From: Streptomyces cellulosae
GTDB lineage: Bacteria; Actinomycetota; Actinomycetes; Streptomycetales; Streptomycetaceae
DNA: 64,000 bases
Direction: 5' to 3'
Assembly: GCF_000721105.1 (NCBI RefSeq)
Contig: NZ_JOEV01000021.1
Location: 124,001-188,000, forward strand
Shown here: piece by piece, positions 57,078 through 64,000 of the stretch
Numbering within the stretch: position 1 is the first letter of the stretch
Layout: each line of letters starts with the position of its first letter
Notes under the pieces: generated by a model
What the model saw: the letters and a program-made list of their open reading frames with translations, nothing else
Database searches by the model: none
Told to the model about the DNA's origin: nothing
Translations under genes and position numbers: made by a program

Positions 57078-57103
57078 GCCCCGATTGTCACGCGCCCGAA
57101 GTC

Positions 57104-57529
57104 TCAGACCGTACCGAGGTCCGACGACACCCAGTGCTCGGGCCGCATCCGTACGACCACCATGGCGCCGTGGTTCTTCCAGGAGAAGTCGACGTACCCG
57201 TCCACTTTCTCGGCGGGCAGATAGCGCGCGGAGATCTCACGGACCTGCTCGATGGTCGCGGGTACGGTCTCGATCACGGGGCCCTCGACCGACACGTACC
57301 GGATGGTGGGTTCCAGGCGGTCCACCATCAGCGAGAACCGTCCTGCCGCGCTGATCAGCTCGTTCTTGCGTGAGTCCAGCCCGGTGATGATCCACACCGT
57401 GCCGTCGGACTCGTACTGGTACCAGATCGGCACGGTGAGCGGTGCGCGCTCCGCTCCGGCGTCCACCGCGAGCGCGGCGATGTGCGGCTCGGACAGGAAC
57501 TGCTCTCGCTCTTCGCGGGTCAGGGCCAT
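57104..57529 (-). CDS. PPOX-class F420/FMN-dependent split-barrel protein
   Basis: 141 residues with a minimal split-barrel: MALTREEREQFLSEPHIAAL at the N-terminus, PIWYQYESDGTVWIIT in strand 3-4 and WKNHGAMVVVRMRPEHWVSS at the end. Actinobacterial members bind F420 or FMN and reduce various substrates or act as stress-related binders. ATG 57529 matches family starts; the frame continues upstream but with atypical residues. It could be co-transcribed with the PdxH-like gene downstream (26 bp spacing). Confidence 0.8.
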   Translation of the reverse strand: MALTREEREQFLSEPHIAALAVDAGAERAPLTVPIWYQYESDGTVWIITGLDSRKNELISAAGRFSLMVDRLEPTIRYVSVEGPVIETVPATIEQVREISARYLPAEKVDGYVDFSWKNHGAMVVVRMRPEHWVSSDLGTV

Positions 57530-57717
57530 GGGTCGGTCTCCTCCGGGCGATTCGGCGGACAAGAACTTGGTCAACCGAACGGGCACAGTCAGTCGAGGCG
57601 ACAAAGACGGTGAAGGCTCGGGCAACCGCAACACCACAACGCCGACCCCCGCGTGCGTGTTCCCCGTTCCTCACCCCCTTGCTCCTCGCCCCCCAATCCC
57701 TCCGATCGCTCCGCTCC

Positions 57718-58887
57718 TCACCCCCGCCCCAGCACCACCGTCCCCGACGAGCAGAACCACCCCCCGGTCCCCGAGGCCACCCCCAGTCGGGGCAGCTCCC
57801 CGCGCCGTCCCCGCACCTGCCGCGCCCCCGCCTCTCCCCGCAGCTGCCGTACCGCCTCCACCAGGAGGAACAGTCCCCGCATCCCGGGGTGTTGGGCCGA
57901 CAGTCCGCCTCCGTCCGTGTTCACCGGCAGCTCCCCGCCCTCGACCCTCAGCCGTCCCTTCTCCACGAACGCCCCGCCCTCGCCCTTGGCGCAGAAGCCG
58001 AGGTCTTCGAGGGTCACCAGGGTCATGTAGGTGAACGCGTCGTAGATCTCCGCGAAGTCGACCTCCGCCGGCCGCACCCCGGCCCGTTCGAACGCGAGCC
58101 GTCCGCTCACCGCCGCCGGGGACACCGTGAAGTCGGGCCACTCGGACATGGCCGCGTGGGAGACGTGCTCGCCGGTGCCGAGGATCCACACGGGGGCGGT
58201 ACGGCAGTCCCGTACGAACTCCTCGGCCGCCAGCAGGACCGCCGCGCCGCCGTCGGAACGCAGGCAGCAGTGCAGCTTGGTGAAGGGGTCGGCGATCATC
58301 GGGCCGGACAGGACGTCGTCCACCGTGACCGGTTCGCGGACCATCGCCTCGGGGTTCAGCGCGGCGTTGGCGCGTGCCTGCACCGCCACCTCCGCCAACT
58401 GCTCGATGGTCGTGCCGTGTTCGATCATGTGCCGGCGGGCCGCCATGGCGTACTTGGCGATCAGTGTGTGGCCGTACGGCACCTCGAACTGGAGCGGGCC
58501 GCGCGCGCCGAAGGAGAGGTTGCCGGTTCGGCGGCCCGCCTTGATGTCGGCACGGGCCGTCGAACCGTAGGCCAGCAGCACCGCGTTCGCGTGGCCGGCG
58601 GCGATCGCGTCCGCCGCGTGCGCCGCCATTACCTCCCAGGTGGAGCCGCCGACGGAGGTGGAGTCGACCCAGGTGGGGCGCAGGCCCAGGTACTCGGCGA
58701 CCTCCACGGGAGCGAGGGTGCCGGTGCCCGCCGAGGCGAAGCCGTCGACCACCGCGCGGTCCAGACCCGCGTCGGCGAGGGCGCGGCGGGCGGCCTGGGC
58801 GTGCAGCGTGTACGCGGTGGCGTCGTCCACGCGGCCGCAGTCGGAGAGGGAGACACCGACGATCGCGACTTTCCGGAGGCGCGTCAT
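57718..58887 (-). CDS. Thiolase-fold lipid-transfer protein, probable Ltp2-type aldolase
   Basis: 389 residues with both halves of a thiolase: VAIVGVSLSDCGRVD at the N-terminus, DSTSVGGSTWEVMAAHAADA near residue 80, EIYDAFTYMTLVTLEDLG near 285, and GGLSAQHPGMRGLFLLVEA near 330. The nucleophilic cysteine position of thiolases (normally a C(S/G)G motif near residue 85) is VGGS, without Cys. That absence, and the tyrosine-rich EIYDAF motif, match steroid-side-chain aldolases (Ltp2 family), which need a DUF35 partner, present here at 54020. It would cleave a 3-hydroxyacyl-CoA by retro-aldol reaction. Operator O8 is only 4 bp before ATG 58887. Confidence 0.82.
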   Translation of the reverse strand: MTRLRKVAIVGVSLSDCGRVDDATAYTLHAQAARRALADAGLDRAVVDGFASAGTGTLAPVEVAEYLGLRPTWVDSTSVGGSTWEVMAAHAADAIAAGHANAVLLAYGSTARADIKAGRRTGNLSFGARGPLQFEVPYGHTLIAKYAMAARRHMIEHGTTIEQLAEVAVQARANAALNPEAMVREPVTVDDVLSGPMIADPFTKLHCCLRSDGGAAVLLAAEEFVRDCRTAPVWILGTGEHVSHAAMSEWPDFTVSPAAVSGRLAFERAGVRPAEVDFAEIYDAFTYMTLVTLEDLGFCAKGEGGAFVEKGRLRVEGGELPVNTDGGGLSAQHPGMRGLFLLVEAVRQLRGEAGARQVRGRRGELPRLGVASGTGGWFCSSGTVVLGRG

Positions 58888-58891
58888 GAAT

Positions 58892-58906
58892 CTGACGGTA
58901 CATCAG
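58892..58906. promoter_or_regulatory. Operator O8 (CTGACG-GTA-CATCAG)
   Basis: One mismatch in the right arm (A for G). It leaves 4 bp before the ATG of the thiolase-fold gene, no room for a Shine-Dalgarno sequence, so that gene is probably transcribed leaderless or from within the site. Confidence 0.75.
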
Positions 58907-58963
58907 GTAAGGCGAGGAGCGGCAGGTGTCAGGGGCTGGGCATCCCCTTCCCGGCGCCCTAAT

Positions 58964-58978
58964 ATGACGGTTCGTCAG
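58964..58978. promoter_or_regulatory. Operator O9 (ATGACG-GTT-CGTCAG)
   Basis: One mismatch (A for C at the outer position). It forms a pair with O10 just downstream, 95 bp before the acyl-CoA dehydrogenase ATG at 59074. Confidence 0.75.
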
Positions 58979-58980
58979 AT

Positions 58981-58994
58981 CTGACGGCAGTCAG
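58981..58994. promoter_or_regulatory. Operator O10 (CTGAC-GGCA-GTCAG), shortened variant
   Basis: Perfect 5+5 palindrome with a 4-bp centre, one base shorter than the other sites. It begins 2 bp after O9, so the two would not easily be occupied by separate dimers on the same face. It may be a secondary or spacing variant. Confidence 0.6.
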
Positions 58995-59073
58995 ATCCAG
59001 CAGCAGCCAGGACGGGCAGCAGCCAGATCCGGCAGTGGCCGGATCCAGCAGCTGTCCCGCGGAGAAGAGGCCC

Positions 59074-60258
59074 ATGGACACCGACTTCACCGCCGAGCAG
59101 GACGAGATCCGCCGCACCCTGCGCGAACTGCTCCTCAGGCGCTGCGGTCCGGCGCAGGTGCGTGCCGCCGCCGACACCCCGGCCGGGTACGACCCCGCCC
59201 TGTGGACCGCCCTCGCCGAACAGCTCGGCCTGCCCGGCCTGGCGCTTCCGGAGGTGTACGGCGGTGCCGGCGGCTCGGTGACCGATCTCGCCCTCGCCTG
59301 CGAGGAGACGGGCCGTTTCCTCGCCCCCTCCCCGCTGCTCGCCACCGCCGGCCTCGCCGCCCCCCTGCTGCTGTCCCTGGGGGCGGCCCGGCAGCGGACG
59401 GGCGTGCTGCCCCGTATCGCGTCCGGCGCCCTCACCGCCGCCCTCGCCGTGCCCGGCCCCAGCCTCGCCACCGCCCTCGCGCTGACCGGCGACAACGGCG
59501 GCGCGTGGGCCGGCGGCGGACGCGCGGGCGGGGTGCAGGCCCGCCGGACGGACTCGGGGTGGCGGCTGTACGGGCAGGTCGAGCAGGTGCTGGACGGGCA
59601 CAGCGCGGGACTGCTGCTGGTCGCCGCCCATGCCGGAGGCTTCGCCCGCTCGCGGACCCTGCTGTTTCTCGTGCCCGGGGACGCGGAGGGCCTCGTACGC
59701 GTACGGCGGACCGCCCTGGACGCGACCCGGCCGCAGGCGCGGCTCCAGTTCCGGGACGTGGCCGCCGAGCTGCTGGGCGACGAGGACGCGGATGTGCTGG
59801 GTGCCCTCGCCGGGCTCGGGGACACCGGCGCCGTCCTCCTCGCCTGCGAGGCCGTCGGGGCCGCCGGCCAGGTGCTCGGGCGGACCGTCGAGTACGTCAG
59901 GCAGCGGGAGCAGTTCGGGCGGGCGATCGGGTCCTTCCAGGCGGTGAAGCACCGGCTCGCGGACGTGTACGTCCAGGTGCAGGCGGCGCGGTCGGCGGCG
60001 TACTACGGGGCCTGGGCGTCGGTGAACGGGGAGCGGGTCGGCGGGCTGGCCCTCGCGCAGGCCCTGGAGGCGTTGCGATGTGCCGCCGCCGAGGGGATCC
60101 AGTTGCACGGCGGGATCGGGTTCACCTGGGAGCACGAGGCGCACCTGTACTTCAAGCGGGCCTCCGGAGACGAACTGCTGTTCGGCCCGGCGTACCGGCT
60201 GCGGGCGCACGCCGCCGACGCGGCCCAGCTCTTCGCGGGGCGGGAGGTGAGGATGTGA
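59074..60258 (+). CDS. Acyl-CoA dehydrogenase, beta-type
   Basis: 394 residues. N-terminal DFTAEQDEIRRTLRELLLRR, LPEVYGGAGGSVTDLALACE near residue 67, and the C-terminal REQFGRAIGSFQAVKHRLAD with LHGGIGFTWEHEAHLYFKR. The R-E-Q-F-G-x-x-I-G-S-F-Q stretch contacts FAD across the dimer, as in the 36013 protein. The middle domain is moderately shortened but without repeats. It resembles beta partners of heteromeric dehydrogenases; 40518 is a possible alpha partner. GGAGAAGAGG precedes ATG 59074. The stop overlaps the reductase start (GTGA). Confidence 0.87.
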   Translation: MDTDFTAEQDEIRRTLRELLLRRCGPAQVRAAADTPAGYDPALWTALAEQLGLPGLALPEVYGGAGGSVTDLALACEETGRFLAPSPLLATAGLAAPLLLSLGAARQRTGVLPRIASGALTAALAVPGPSLATALALTGDNGGAWAGGGRAGGVQARRTDSGWRLYGQVEQVLDGHSAGLLLVAAHAGGFARSRTLLFLVPGDAEGLVRVRRTALDATRPQARLQFRDVAAELLGDEDADVLGALAGLGDTGAVLLACEAVGAAGQVLGRTVEYVRQREQFGRAIGSFQAVKHRLADVYVQVQAARSAAYYGAWASVNGERVGGLALAQALEALRCAAAEGIQLHGGIGFTWEHEAHLYFKRASGDELLFGPAYRLRAHAADAAQLFAGREVRM

Positions 60259-60725
60259 TCGGCGTCCGGGTGATCCAGAAGGTGTCCTCGACCCCGGGCT
60301 TCGCCAAGGTCGCCCCGCATGTGATCCCCGCCCTGGACCGGGCCGTCCACCGGCTCACCCGGGGAAAGGTGCTGCTCAGCGCTCAGCTGCTGCCGGGCGT
60401 GATCCTGACCTCGACCGGCGCGCGGACCGGACAGTCCCGGCGTACTCCGCTGGCCTGCATGCCCGAGGAGGGCGGCGCGAGTTGGATCCTGGTCGGCTCC
60501 AACTTCGGCCGGACCGGCCATCCCGCCTGGACCGCCAACCTCCTCGCCCACCCGGACGTCACGGTCAGCTGGAAGGGCCGGGACATCCCCGTCACGGCCC
60601 GGCTGCTGGAGGGGGACGAGCGGGCGGCCGCCTGGAAGGCGGTGCTGGCGTTCTGGCCGCCGTACGCCGCGTATCAGGCGCGGGTGGAGCGGGAGATACG
60701 GCTGTTCCGGATCGTACAGCGGTAG
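60255..60725 (+). CDS. Deazaflavin (F420)-dependent nitroreductase-family protein
   Basis: 156 residues of the Ddn-like split-barrel group: PGVILTSTGARTGQSRRTPL near residue 48, SWILVGSNFGRTGHPAWTAN near 75 and EREIRLFRIVQR at the end. Members bind F420H2 and reduce enones, nitro groups or quinones in actinomycetes. Coupling to the acyl-CoA dehydrogenase by a 4-bp overlap suggests a reductive step on an unsaturated ring or electron transfer in the same pathway; the role is inferred. GTG 60255. Confidence 0.85.
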   Translation: MIGVRVIQKVSSTPGFAKVAPHVIPALDRAVHRLTRGKVLLSAQLLPGVILTSTGARTGQSRRTPLACMPEEGGASWILVGSNFGRTGHPAWTANLLAHPDVTVSWKGRDIPVTARLLEGDERAAAWKAVLAFWPPYAAYQARVEREIRLFRIVQR

Positions 60726-60817
60726 GCCGTGCCGCCGGTGGCCGTCCGCCGCACGTGGGCCGGACCAAGGGTCGGTCAAGGGCCGGCCGCTGTCCACAAC
60801 CCTTTGCACAGCGCAAC

Positions 60818-60849
60818 GGGCGGCAGTCCACCCGGGTGGACTGCCGCCC
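60818..60849. terminator. 32-bp perfect palindrome, bidirectional terminator
   Basis: GGGCGGCAGTCCACCC (60818-60833) is followed directly by its exact complement GGGTGGACTGCCGCCC (60834-60849). It is placed between the convergent F420-reductase and TetR genes, 93 and 83 bp from their stops, and so would end both transcripts. It is the longest perfect stem seen in the window. A minor aaggggtcatgggg repeat follows at about 60877-60920. Confidence 0.85.
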
Positions 60850-60931
60850 GCCTGACAGGACTTGGGGGCTGTGAGCAAGGGGTCATGGGGTAAGGGGTCA
60901 TGGGGCAAGGGGCAAGGGGCACATGTCCGGG

Positions 60932-61579
60932 TTACTTCGTCGGCTTCTTCCCGGTCACGCCCAGGTAGACCAAGAGCGCCAGGTTCGGCTTGAGTTCGGC
61001 CGGTTTCACACCCCAGGTCTGGAAGCCCTTCTGGTGCGAGGCGACCGCCGCGAGCATCGCGACGAGGGAACCCGCGACGGCCGCCGGGTTCACGTCCTTG
61101 TCGACCCGGCCCTTGGCCTGCAACTCCGCGACCGCGTCGGAGAGGGAGTTGTTCACCGAGTTCAGGATCTTCATACGGAGCTTGTAGAACCGTTTGTCGC
61201 CCTCGGCGGCCCCGAGGTCGACGACCCGGAGGATGGCGTCGTGGGTGCGCCAGAACTCCAGGAATCCGTCGACGAGTTCCTGTGCGGTCTGCCAGCCGGC
61301 CTTGCCCACCCAGGAGCGGCCGGCGAGCAGCTCGGTCAACCCGGCGCCCTCGGCGGCCATTTGATCGGCGATCTCCAGGACGGCGCCTTCGACGTCCGGG
61401 AAGTACTGGTAGAAGGTCGCGGGTGAAGTCCCCGCCTTCCGGGCGACATCGATGACTTTGACGTCCCGGTAAGGGGAGGAGCTGAGCATCTCGCTGAGGC
61501 AGTCGAGCAGCTTCTGCCGGGTCGCCTGCCCACGCCGGCCGGCCACGCGGCCGTCGACGGTACGCACTTGTCCTGTCAT
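60932..61579 (-). CDS. TetR-family regulator, candidate controller of the 33-61 kb regulon
   Basis: 215 residues. Helix-turn-helix at residues 15-65: RQKLLDCLSEMLSSSPYRDV, VIDVARKAGTSPATFYQYFP. The ligand domain is longer and more hydrophobic than in the 9956 regulator (LVDGFLEFWRTHDAILRVVD; VAGSLVAMLAAVASHQKGFQTW), similar to TetR proteins that sense long or steroid acyl-CoAs. It is the only TetR gene in the 33-61.6 kb interval and lies at its edge, next to operator-controlled genes; a partial copy of the same palindrome covers its start codon. The link is an inference from position and site sequence. Confidence 0.88.
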   Translation of the reverse strand: MTGQVRTVDGRVAGRRGQATRQKLLDCLSEMLSSSPYRDVKVIDVARKAGTSPATFYQYFPDVEGAVLEIADQMAAEGAGLTELLAGRSWVGKAGWQTAQELVDGFLEFWRTHDAILRVVDLGAAEGDKRFYKLRMKILNSVNNSLSDAVAELQAKGRVDKDVNPAAVAGSLVAMLAAVASHQKGFQTWGVKPAELKPNLALLVYLGVTGKKPTK

Positions 61580-61587
61580 GACGTCAG
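61573..61587. promoter_or_regulatory. Operator O11, partial copy over the TetR start codon
   Basis: On the minus strand CTGACG-TCA-TGACAG matches the consensus CTGACGnnnCGTCAG at 10 of 12 arm positions. It spans the ATG (61577-61579), so binding there would block either transcription or initiation. It is the weakest of the set and would be expected for autoregulation. Confidence 0.5.
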
Positions 61588-61701
61588 CTTACCGAGGGGT
61601 GATCGGAGCGCGATTCGGCCGACTGCAAATGGGGTGTGCGGGGGTGCGGAGGCTGGTGTGCCTGGTCTGCGGGGTACGTGCGGCGCCGTTACTTTGGCGG
61701 T

Positions 61702-62439
61702 ATGGCCGAAAACAGGGCATCGGGGTACGGAGGGGACGTCTACGCGGAGGGCGTCCCCTGTTGGGTGGACGCGCAGCTTCCGGACGTCGAGGCGGGCAAG
61801 CGGTTCTACGGTGAGCTCTTCGGGTGGACGTTCGAGGGGGCGTACGGCGGATCCACCTGGGCCCTGAGGGACGGCGCGCCCGTCGCCGCGCTCGCCCGCA
61901 AGGCGGACGGCCGGCTGCCCACCGTCTGGACGGTGTACTTCGCCACCCCGGACATCGAGGGCCTCGCCGACCGGGTCTGGGCGGCCGGCGGGCAGGTCGT
62001 CACCGCGCCCGTGCCGGTCGGCGACCTGGGACGGGCCGCGCTGGTCACCGACTCCGAGGGTGCCGTCTTCGGTCTCTGGCAGCCGGGCACCCACTCCGGC
62101 TTCGGCCGGCGGCACGAACCGGGCACCTTCGCCTGGGCCGAGCTGTACGCCCGGGACACCGACACCGCCGACACCTTCTATGGCGGCCTCTTCCACGACG
62201 CCCTCTTCGGACCGGGGGCCCGCCCCGACTTCGGCCGCGCGCTCTTCTCCGACGTCTTCGCGGCCGAGATGCCGCCGCACTTCCTCGTCCACTTCGCCGT
62301 GGCGGACTGCGAGGCGGTTCTCGGTACGGTCAACCGGCTCGGCGGCCGGGTCCAGGCGCCACCCTTCGAGACGTCGTACGGAAAAGTGGCCGTCGTCACG
62401 GACAATCAGGGGGCGTCGTTCGCGCTTCTGGAGCGATGA
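61702..62439 (+). CDS. VOC (glyoxalase/bleomycin-resistance) family protein with two domains
   Basis: 245 residues forming two vicinal-oxygen-chelate modules: PCWVDAQLPDVEAGKRFYGE and FATPDIEGLADRVWAAGGQV in the first, FAWAELYARDTDTADTFYGG and HFAVADCEAVLGTVNRLGG in the second. Strand-end residues needed for metal ligation (His/Glu) are only partly visible, so it may bind rather than turn over its ligand. The MAEN start at ATG 61702 fits related proteins. It is divergent from the TetR gene with a 122-bp spacer. Confidence 0.85.
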   Translation: MAENRASGYGGDVYAEGVPCWVDAQLPDVEAGKRFYGELFGWTFEGAYGGSTWALRDGAPVAALARKADGRLPTVWTVYFATPDIEGLADRVWAAGGQVVTAPVPVGDLGRAALVTDSEGAVFGLWQPGTHSGFGRRHEPGTFAWAELYARDTDTADTFYGGLFHDALFGPGARPDFGRALFSDVFAAEMPPHFLVHFAVADCEAVLGTVNRLGGRVQAPPFETSYGKVAVVTDNQGASFALLER

Positions 62440-62501
62440 GCGGGCGGCAACCGGGCGGTGGCCGAGCGGCAGCAGGGTGGCGGTTGGGTGATGGCAGGGC
62501 G

Positions 62502-62545
62502 GCGGCTGGGCGGTGACTTGGCAGCGGCTGGGCGGTGACTTGGCG
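62502..62545. repeat. 22-bp tandem duplication
   Basis: Two units (62502-62523 and 62524-62545) beginning gcggctgggcggtgacttgg differ only at the last base. They belong to a wider run of gcggc/gggcgg words downstream of the VOC gene (62448-62550). Confidence 0.85.
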
Positions 62546-62717
62546 ATGGGCGATCCTGTATTGATGTGAGACACCCCAATTGTCCCCGGGTTCGCCAGCA
62601 GCGCCCCGGCCAGGAAGAATCGGGGTGCGTGCCGCCATGGCGGTGCGGTGGTGAGACGCTGCACGGGGTCGCGTACATATGTGGGTGGCGCGGCTCGTAC
62701 GGGGAGGTGGCAGGCAA

Positions 62718-64000
62718 GTGGTGGATCAGCTGACGCAGCACGATCCGCGGCGGATCGGGCCGTTCGAGGTGCTGGGACGGCTGGGCGCCGGCGGCATGGG
62801 GCTGGTCTATCTCGCGCGCTCGGCGTCCGGCCGGCGGGTGGCGATCAAGACGGTCCGGACGGAACTCGCCGAGGACCAGCTCTTCCGTGTCCGGTTCACC
62901 CGTGAGGTGGAGGCGGCTCGCGCGGTCTCCGGCTTCTACACGGCGGCCGTGGTCGACGCCGATCCCCGGGCGGCCGTGCCGTGGCTGGCCACCGCGTACG
63001 TCCCCGCGCCCTCGCTCGAGGAAATAGTGAACGAGTGCGGGCCGCTCCCGGCCCAGGCGGTGCGCTGGCTGGCAGCGGGTGTCGCCGAGGCGTTGCAGTC
63101 GATCCACGGCGCCGGGCTGGTGCACAGGGACCTGAAGCCGTCCAACGTGCTGGTGGTCGAGGACGGCCCCCGCGTCATCGACTTCGGTATCGCGTCCGGC
63201 GTTTCGAACACACGTTTGACGATGACCAATGTCGCCGTCGGAACACCCGCCTACATGTCCCCGGAGCAGGCCAAGGACTCCCGGAGTGTCACGGGCGCGA
63301 GCGACGTCTTCTCGCTCGGCTCCATGCTCGTGTTCGCCGCCACGGGCCACCCGCCCTTCCACGGCGCCAACCCGGTCGAGACGGTCTTCATGCTGCTCCG
63401 CGAAGGCCCCGACCTCGAAGGCCTCCCGGACGAGCTGCGCCCGCTCATCGAGTCCTGCATGCAGATGGAGGCCACGGCCCGCCCCAACCCGGCCGACCTC
63501 CAGGCCCAGCTCGCCCCCCACCTCTTCGGCTCCGGCTCCGACGACAGCGGTACGGCGTCGGCGTGGCTGCCCGAGAAGGCGGTCGGCCTGATCGAGTCCC
63601 GTCGCGGCGGCCGTCCGGTGGTGCAACCGGCGCAGAGCGTACTGGGCGCACAGGGCGTCGGCGGACCCAGCGGAGGCGGAGGCGGCCGTATCGGCTCCGT
63701 GCCGCCCCCGCCGTCCCACGCCCCCGTCGTCCCGCAGGCCGGCGTCGGCCCGGTACCGTCCCCGCTGTCCGCGCCGCCCGTGTCCATCGGCGGTCCGGAC
63801 ACCGGGCCGGTGCGGCTGGCGGGCGCCCAGGTGCCGATCGGGCCCGGCCCGCGCGTCGCCGACGCTCGCGCCGCCGCCGTGAAGGCACCCCCGCCGGAGG
63901 CCGGCCTGGTCGCCTCCTGGTCCAAGCCCCGCCCCGGCGTCAACGGCACAGAACCTGCCGTAGGCCCTGCCGTACCGTCGCCGTCGCCCGTGCACCCGGA
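62718..64000 (+). CDS. Serine/threonine protein kinase, N-terminal part (runs off the window)
   Basis: The first 427 codons are visible. The Hanks-type kinase domain (residues ~12-270) is complete: IGPFEVLGRLGAGGMGLVYL glycine loop, RVAIKTVRTEL with the ATP-binding Lys, VHRDLKPSNVLV catalytic loop, VIDFGIASGV in place of DFG, VGTPAYMSPEQAKD in the activation segment. A Pro/Gly/Ala-rich linker follows. Streptomyces relatives of this length continue to a membrane segment or a PQQ/WD-type beta-propeller sensor, which lies outside the window. GTG 62718 or 62721. Confidence 0.9.
   Translation, partial: MVDQLTQHDPRRIGPFEVLGRLGAGGMGLVYLARSASGRRVAIKTVRTELAEDQLFRVRFTREVEAARAVSGFYTAAVVDADPRAAVPWLATAYVPAPSLEEIVNECGPLPAQAVRWLAAGVAEALQSIHGAGLVHRDLKPSNVLVVEDGPRVIDFGIASGVSNTRLTMTNVAVGTPAYMSPEQAKDSRSVTGASDVFSLGSMLVFAATGHPPFHGANPVETVFMLLREGPDLEGLPDELRPLIESCMQMEATARPNPADLQAQLAPHLFGSGSDDSGTASAWLPEKAVGLIESRRGGRPVVQPAQSVLGAQGVGGPSGGGGGRIGSVPPPPSHAPVVPQAGVGPVPSPLSAPPVSIGGPDTGPVRLAGAQVPIGPGPRVADARAAAVKAPPPEAGLVASWSKPRPGVNGTEPAVGPAVPSPSPVHP

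Noticed and set aside
1..64000. Secondary-metabolite cluster
   Set aside because: CoA ligases, MFS and flavoenzymes are present, but there is no PKS, NRPS, terpene synthase, RiPP precursor or carrier-protein gene; the content is catabolic.

Overview
This is a high-GC window from the chromosome of a Streptomyces species. The evidence is the strong G/C third-position bias, frequent GTG starts, many 1-4 bp stop/start overlaps, a DmdR-type iron regulator, F420-type reductases, a copy of a dispersed Streptomyces intergenic repeat, and a gene order that, from memory, recalls the S. coelicolor SCO4380-SCO4410 region (acyl-CoA carboxylase, cinnamate/4-coumarate:CoA ligase, pdxH, citrate-synthase-like gene, dmdR1, ABC exporter, sigma/anti-sigma, STAS protein). 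No rRNA, tRNA, prophage or CRISPR array was seen.

Layout. 1-10.6 kb: a single-strand catabolic operon (DUF1446/AtuA protein, two-subunit biotin-dependent acyl-CoA carboxylase, acyl-CoA dehydrogenase, cinnamate-type CoA ligase, enoyl-CoA hydratase) closed by its own TetR gene and preceded by a 14-bp palindrome. 10.6-13.4 kb: pdxH and a citrate-synthase-like gene, then a gene-poor island with a broken IscB-type HNH gene and, on the minus strand, what looks like a small-RNA/microprotein gene with its own promoter, a Shine-Dalgarno sequence complementary to the 16S tail over 14 nt, and a large palindrome. 13.4-33 kb: core functions and signalling (PAS protein, SIS protein, DmdR1, a hydrolase without its serine, ABC exporter, NsdA-like regulator, repeat-rich membrane protein, purU, sigma/anti-sigma pair, STAS protein, EF-hand protein). 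33-61.6 kb: a second, larger set of CoA-linked catabolic genes on both strands, interleaved with transporters, an AraC-type regulator, flavoenzymes and acetyltransferases. 61.7-64 kb: a VOC protein and the start of a Ser/Thr kinase.

The most interesting signal is in the 33-61.6 kb part. Ten copies, exact or nearly so, of the palindrome CTGACGnnnCGTCAG lie just upstream of an acyl-CoA synthetase, an amidohydrolase operon, a cyclase/SDR pair, a flavin reductase, an NDP-forming acyl-CoA synthetase/enoyl-CoA hydratase pair, a DoxX-DUF35 operon, a thiolase-fold lipid-transfer protein and an acyl-CoA dehydrogenase. A partial copy covers the start codon of the TetR gene at 60932-61579. I infer a dispersed TetR regulon for activation and beta-oxidation of a side-chain-bearing (steroid- or terpenoid-like) substrate that ends in a retro-aldol step. 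The substrate is not identifiable from sequence.

A second theme is minisatellite growth. Tandem repeats of 15, 22, 24, 31 and 36 bp occur at seven or more places, several inside genes and in frame. Two of them sit within the folds of enzymes of the putative regulon.
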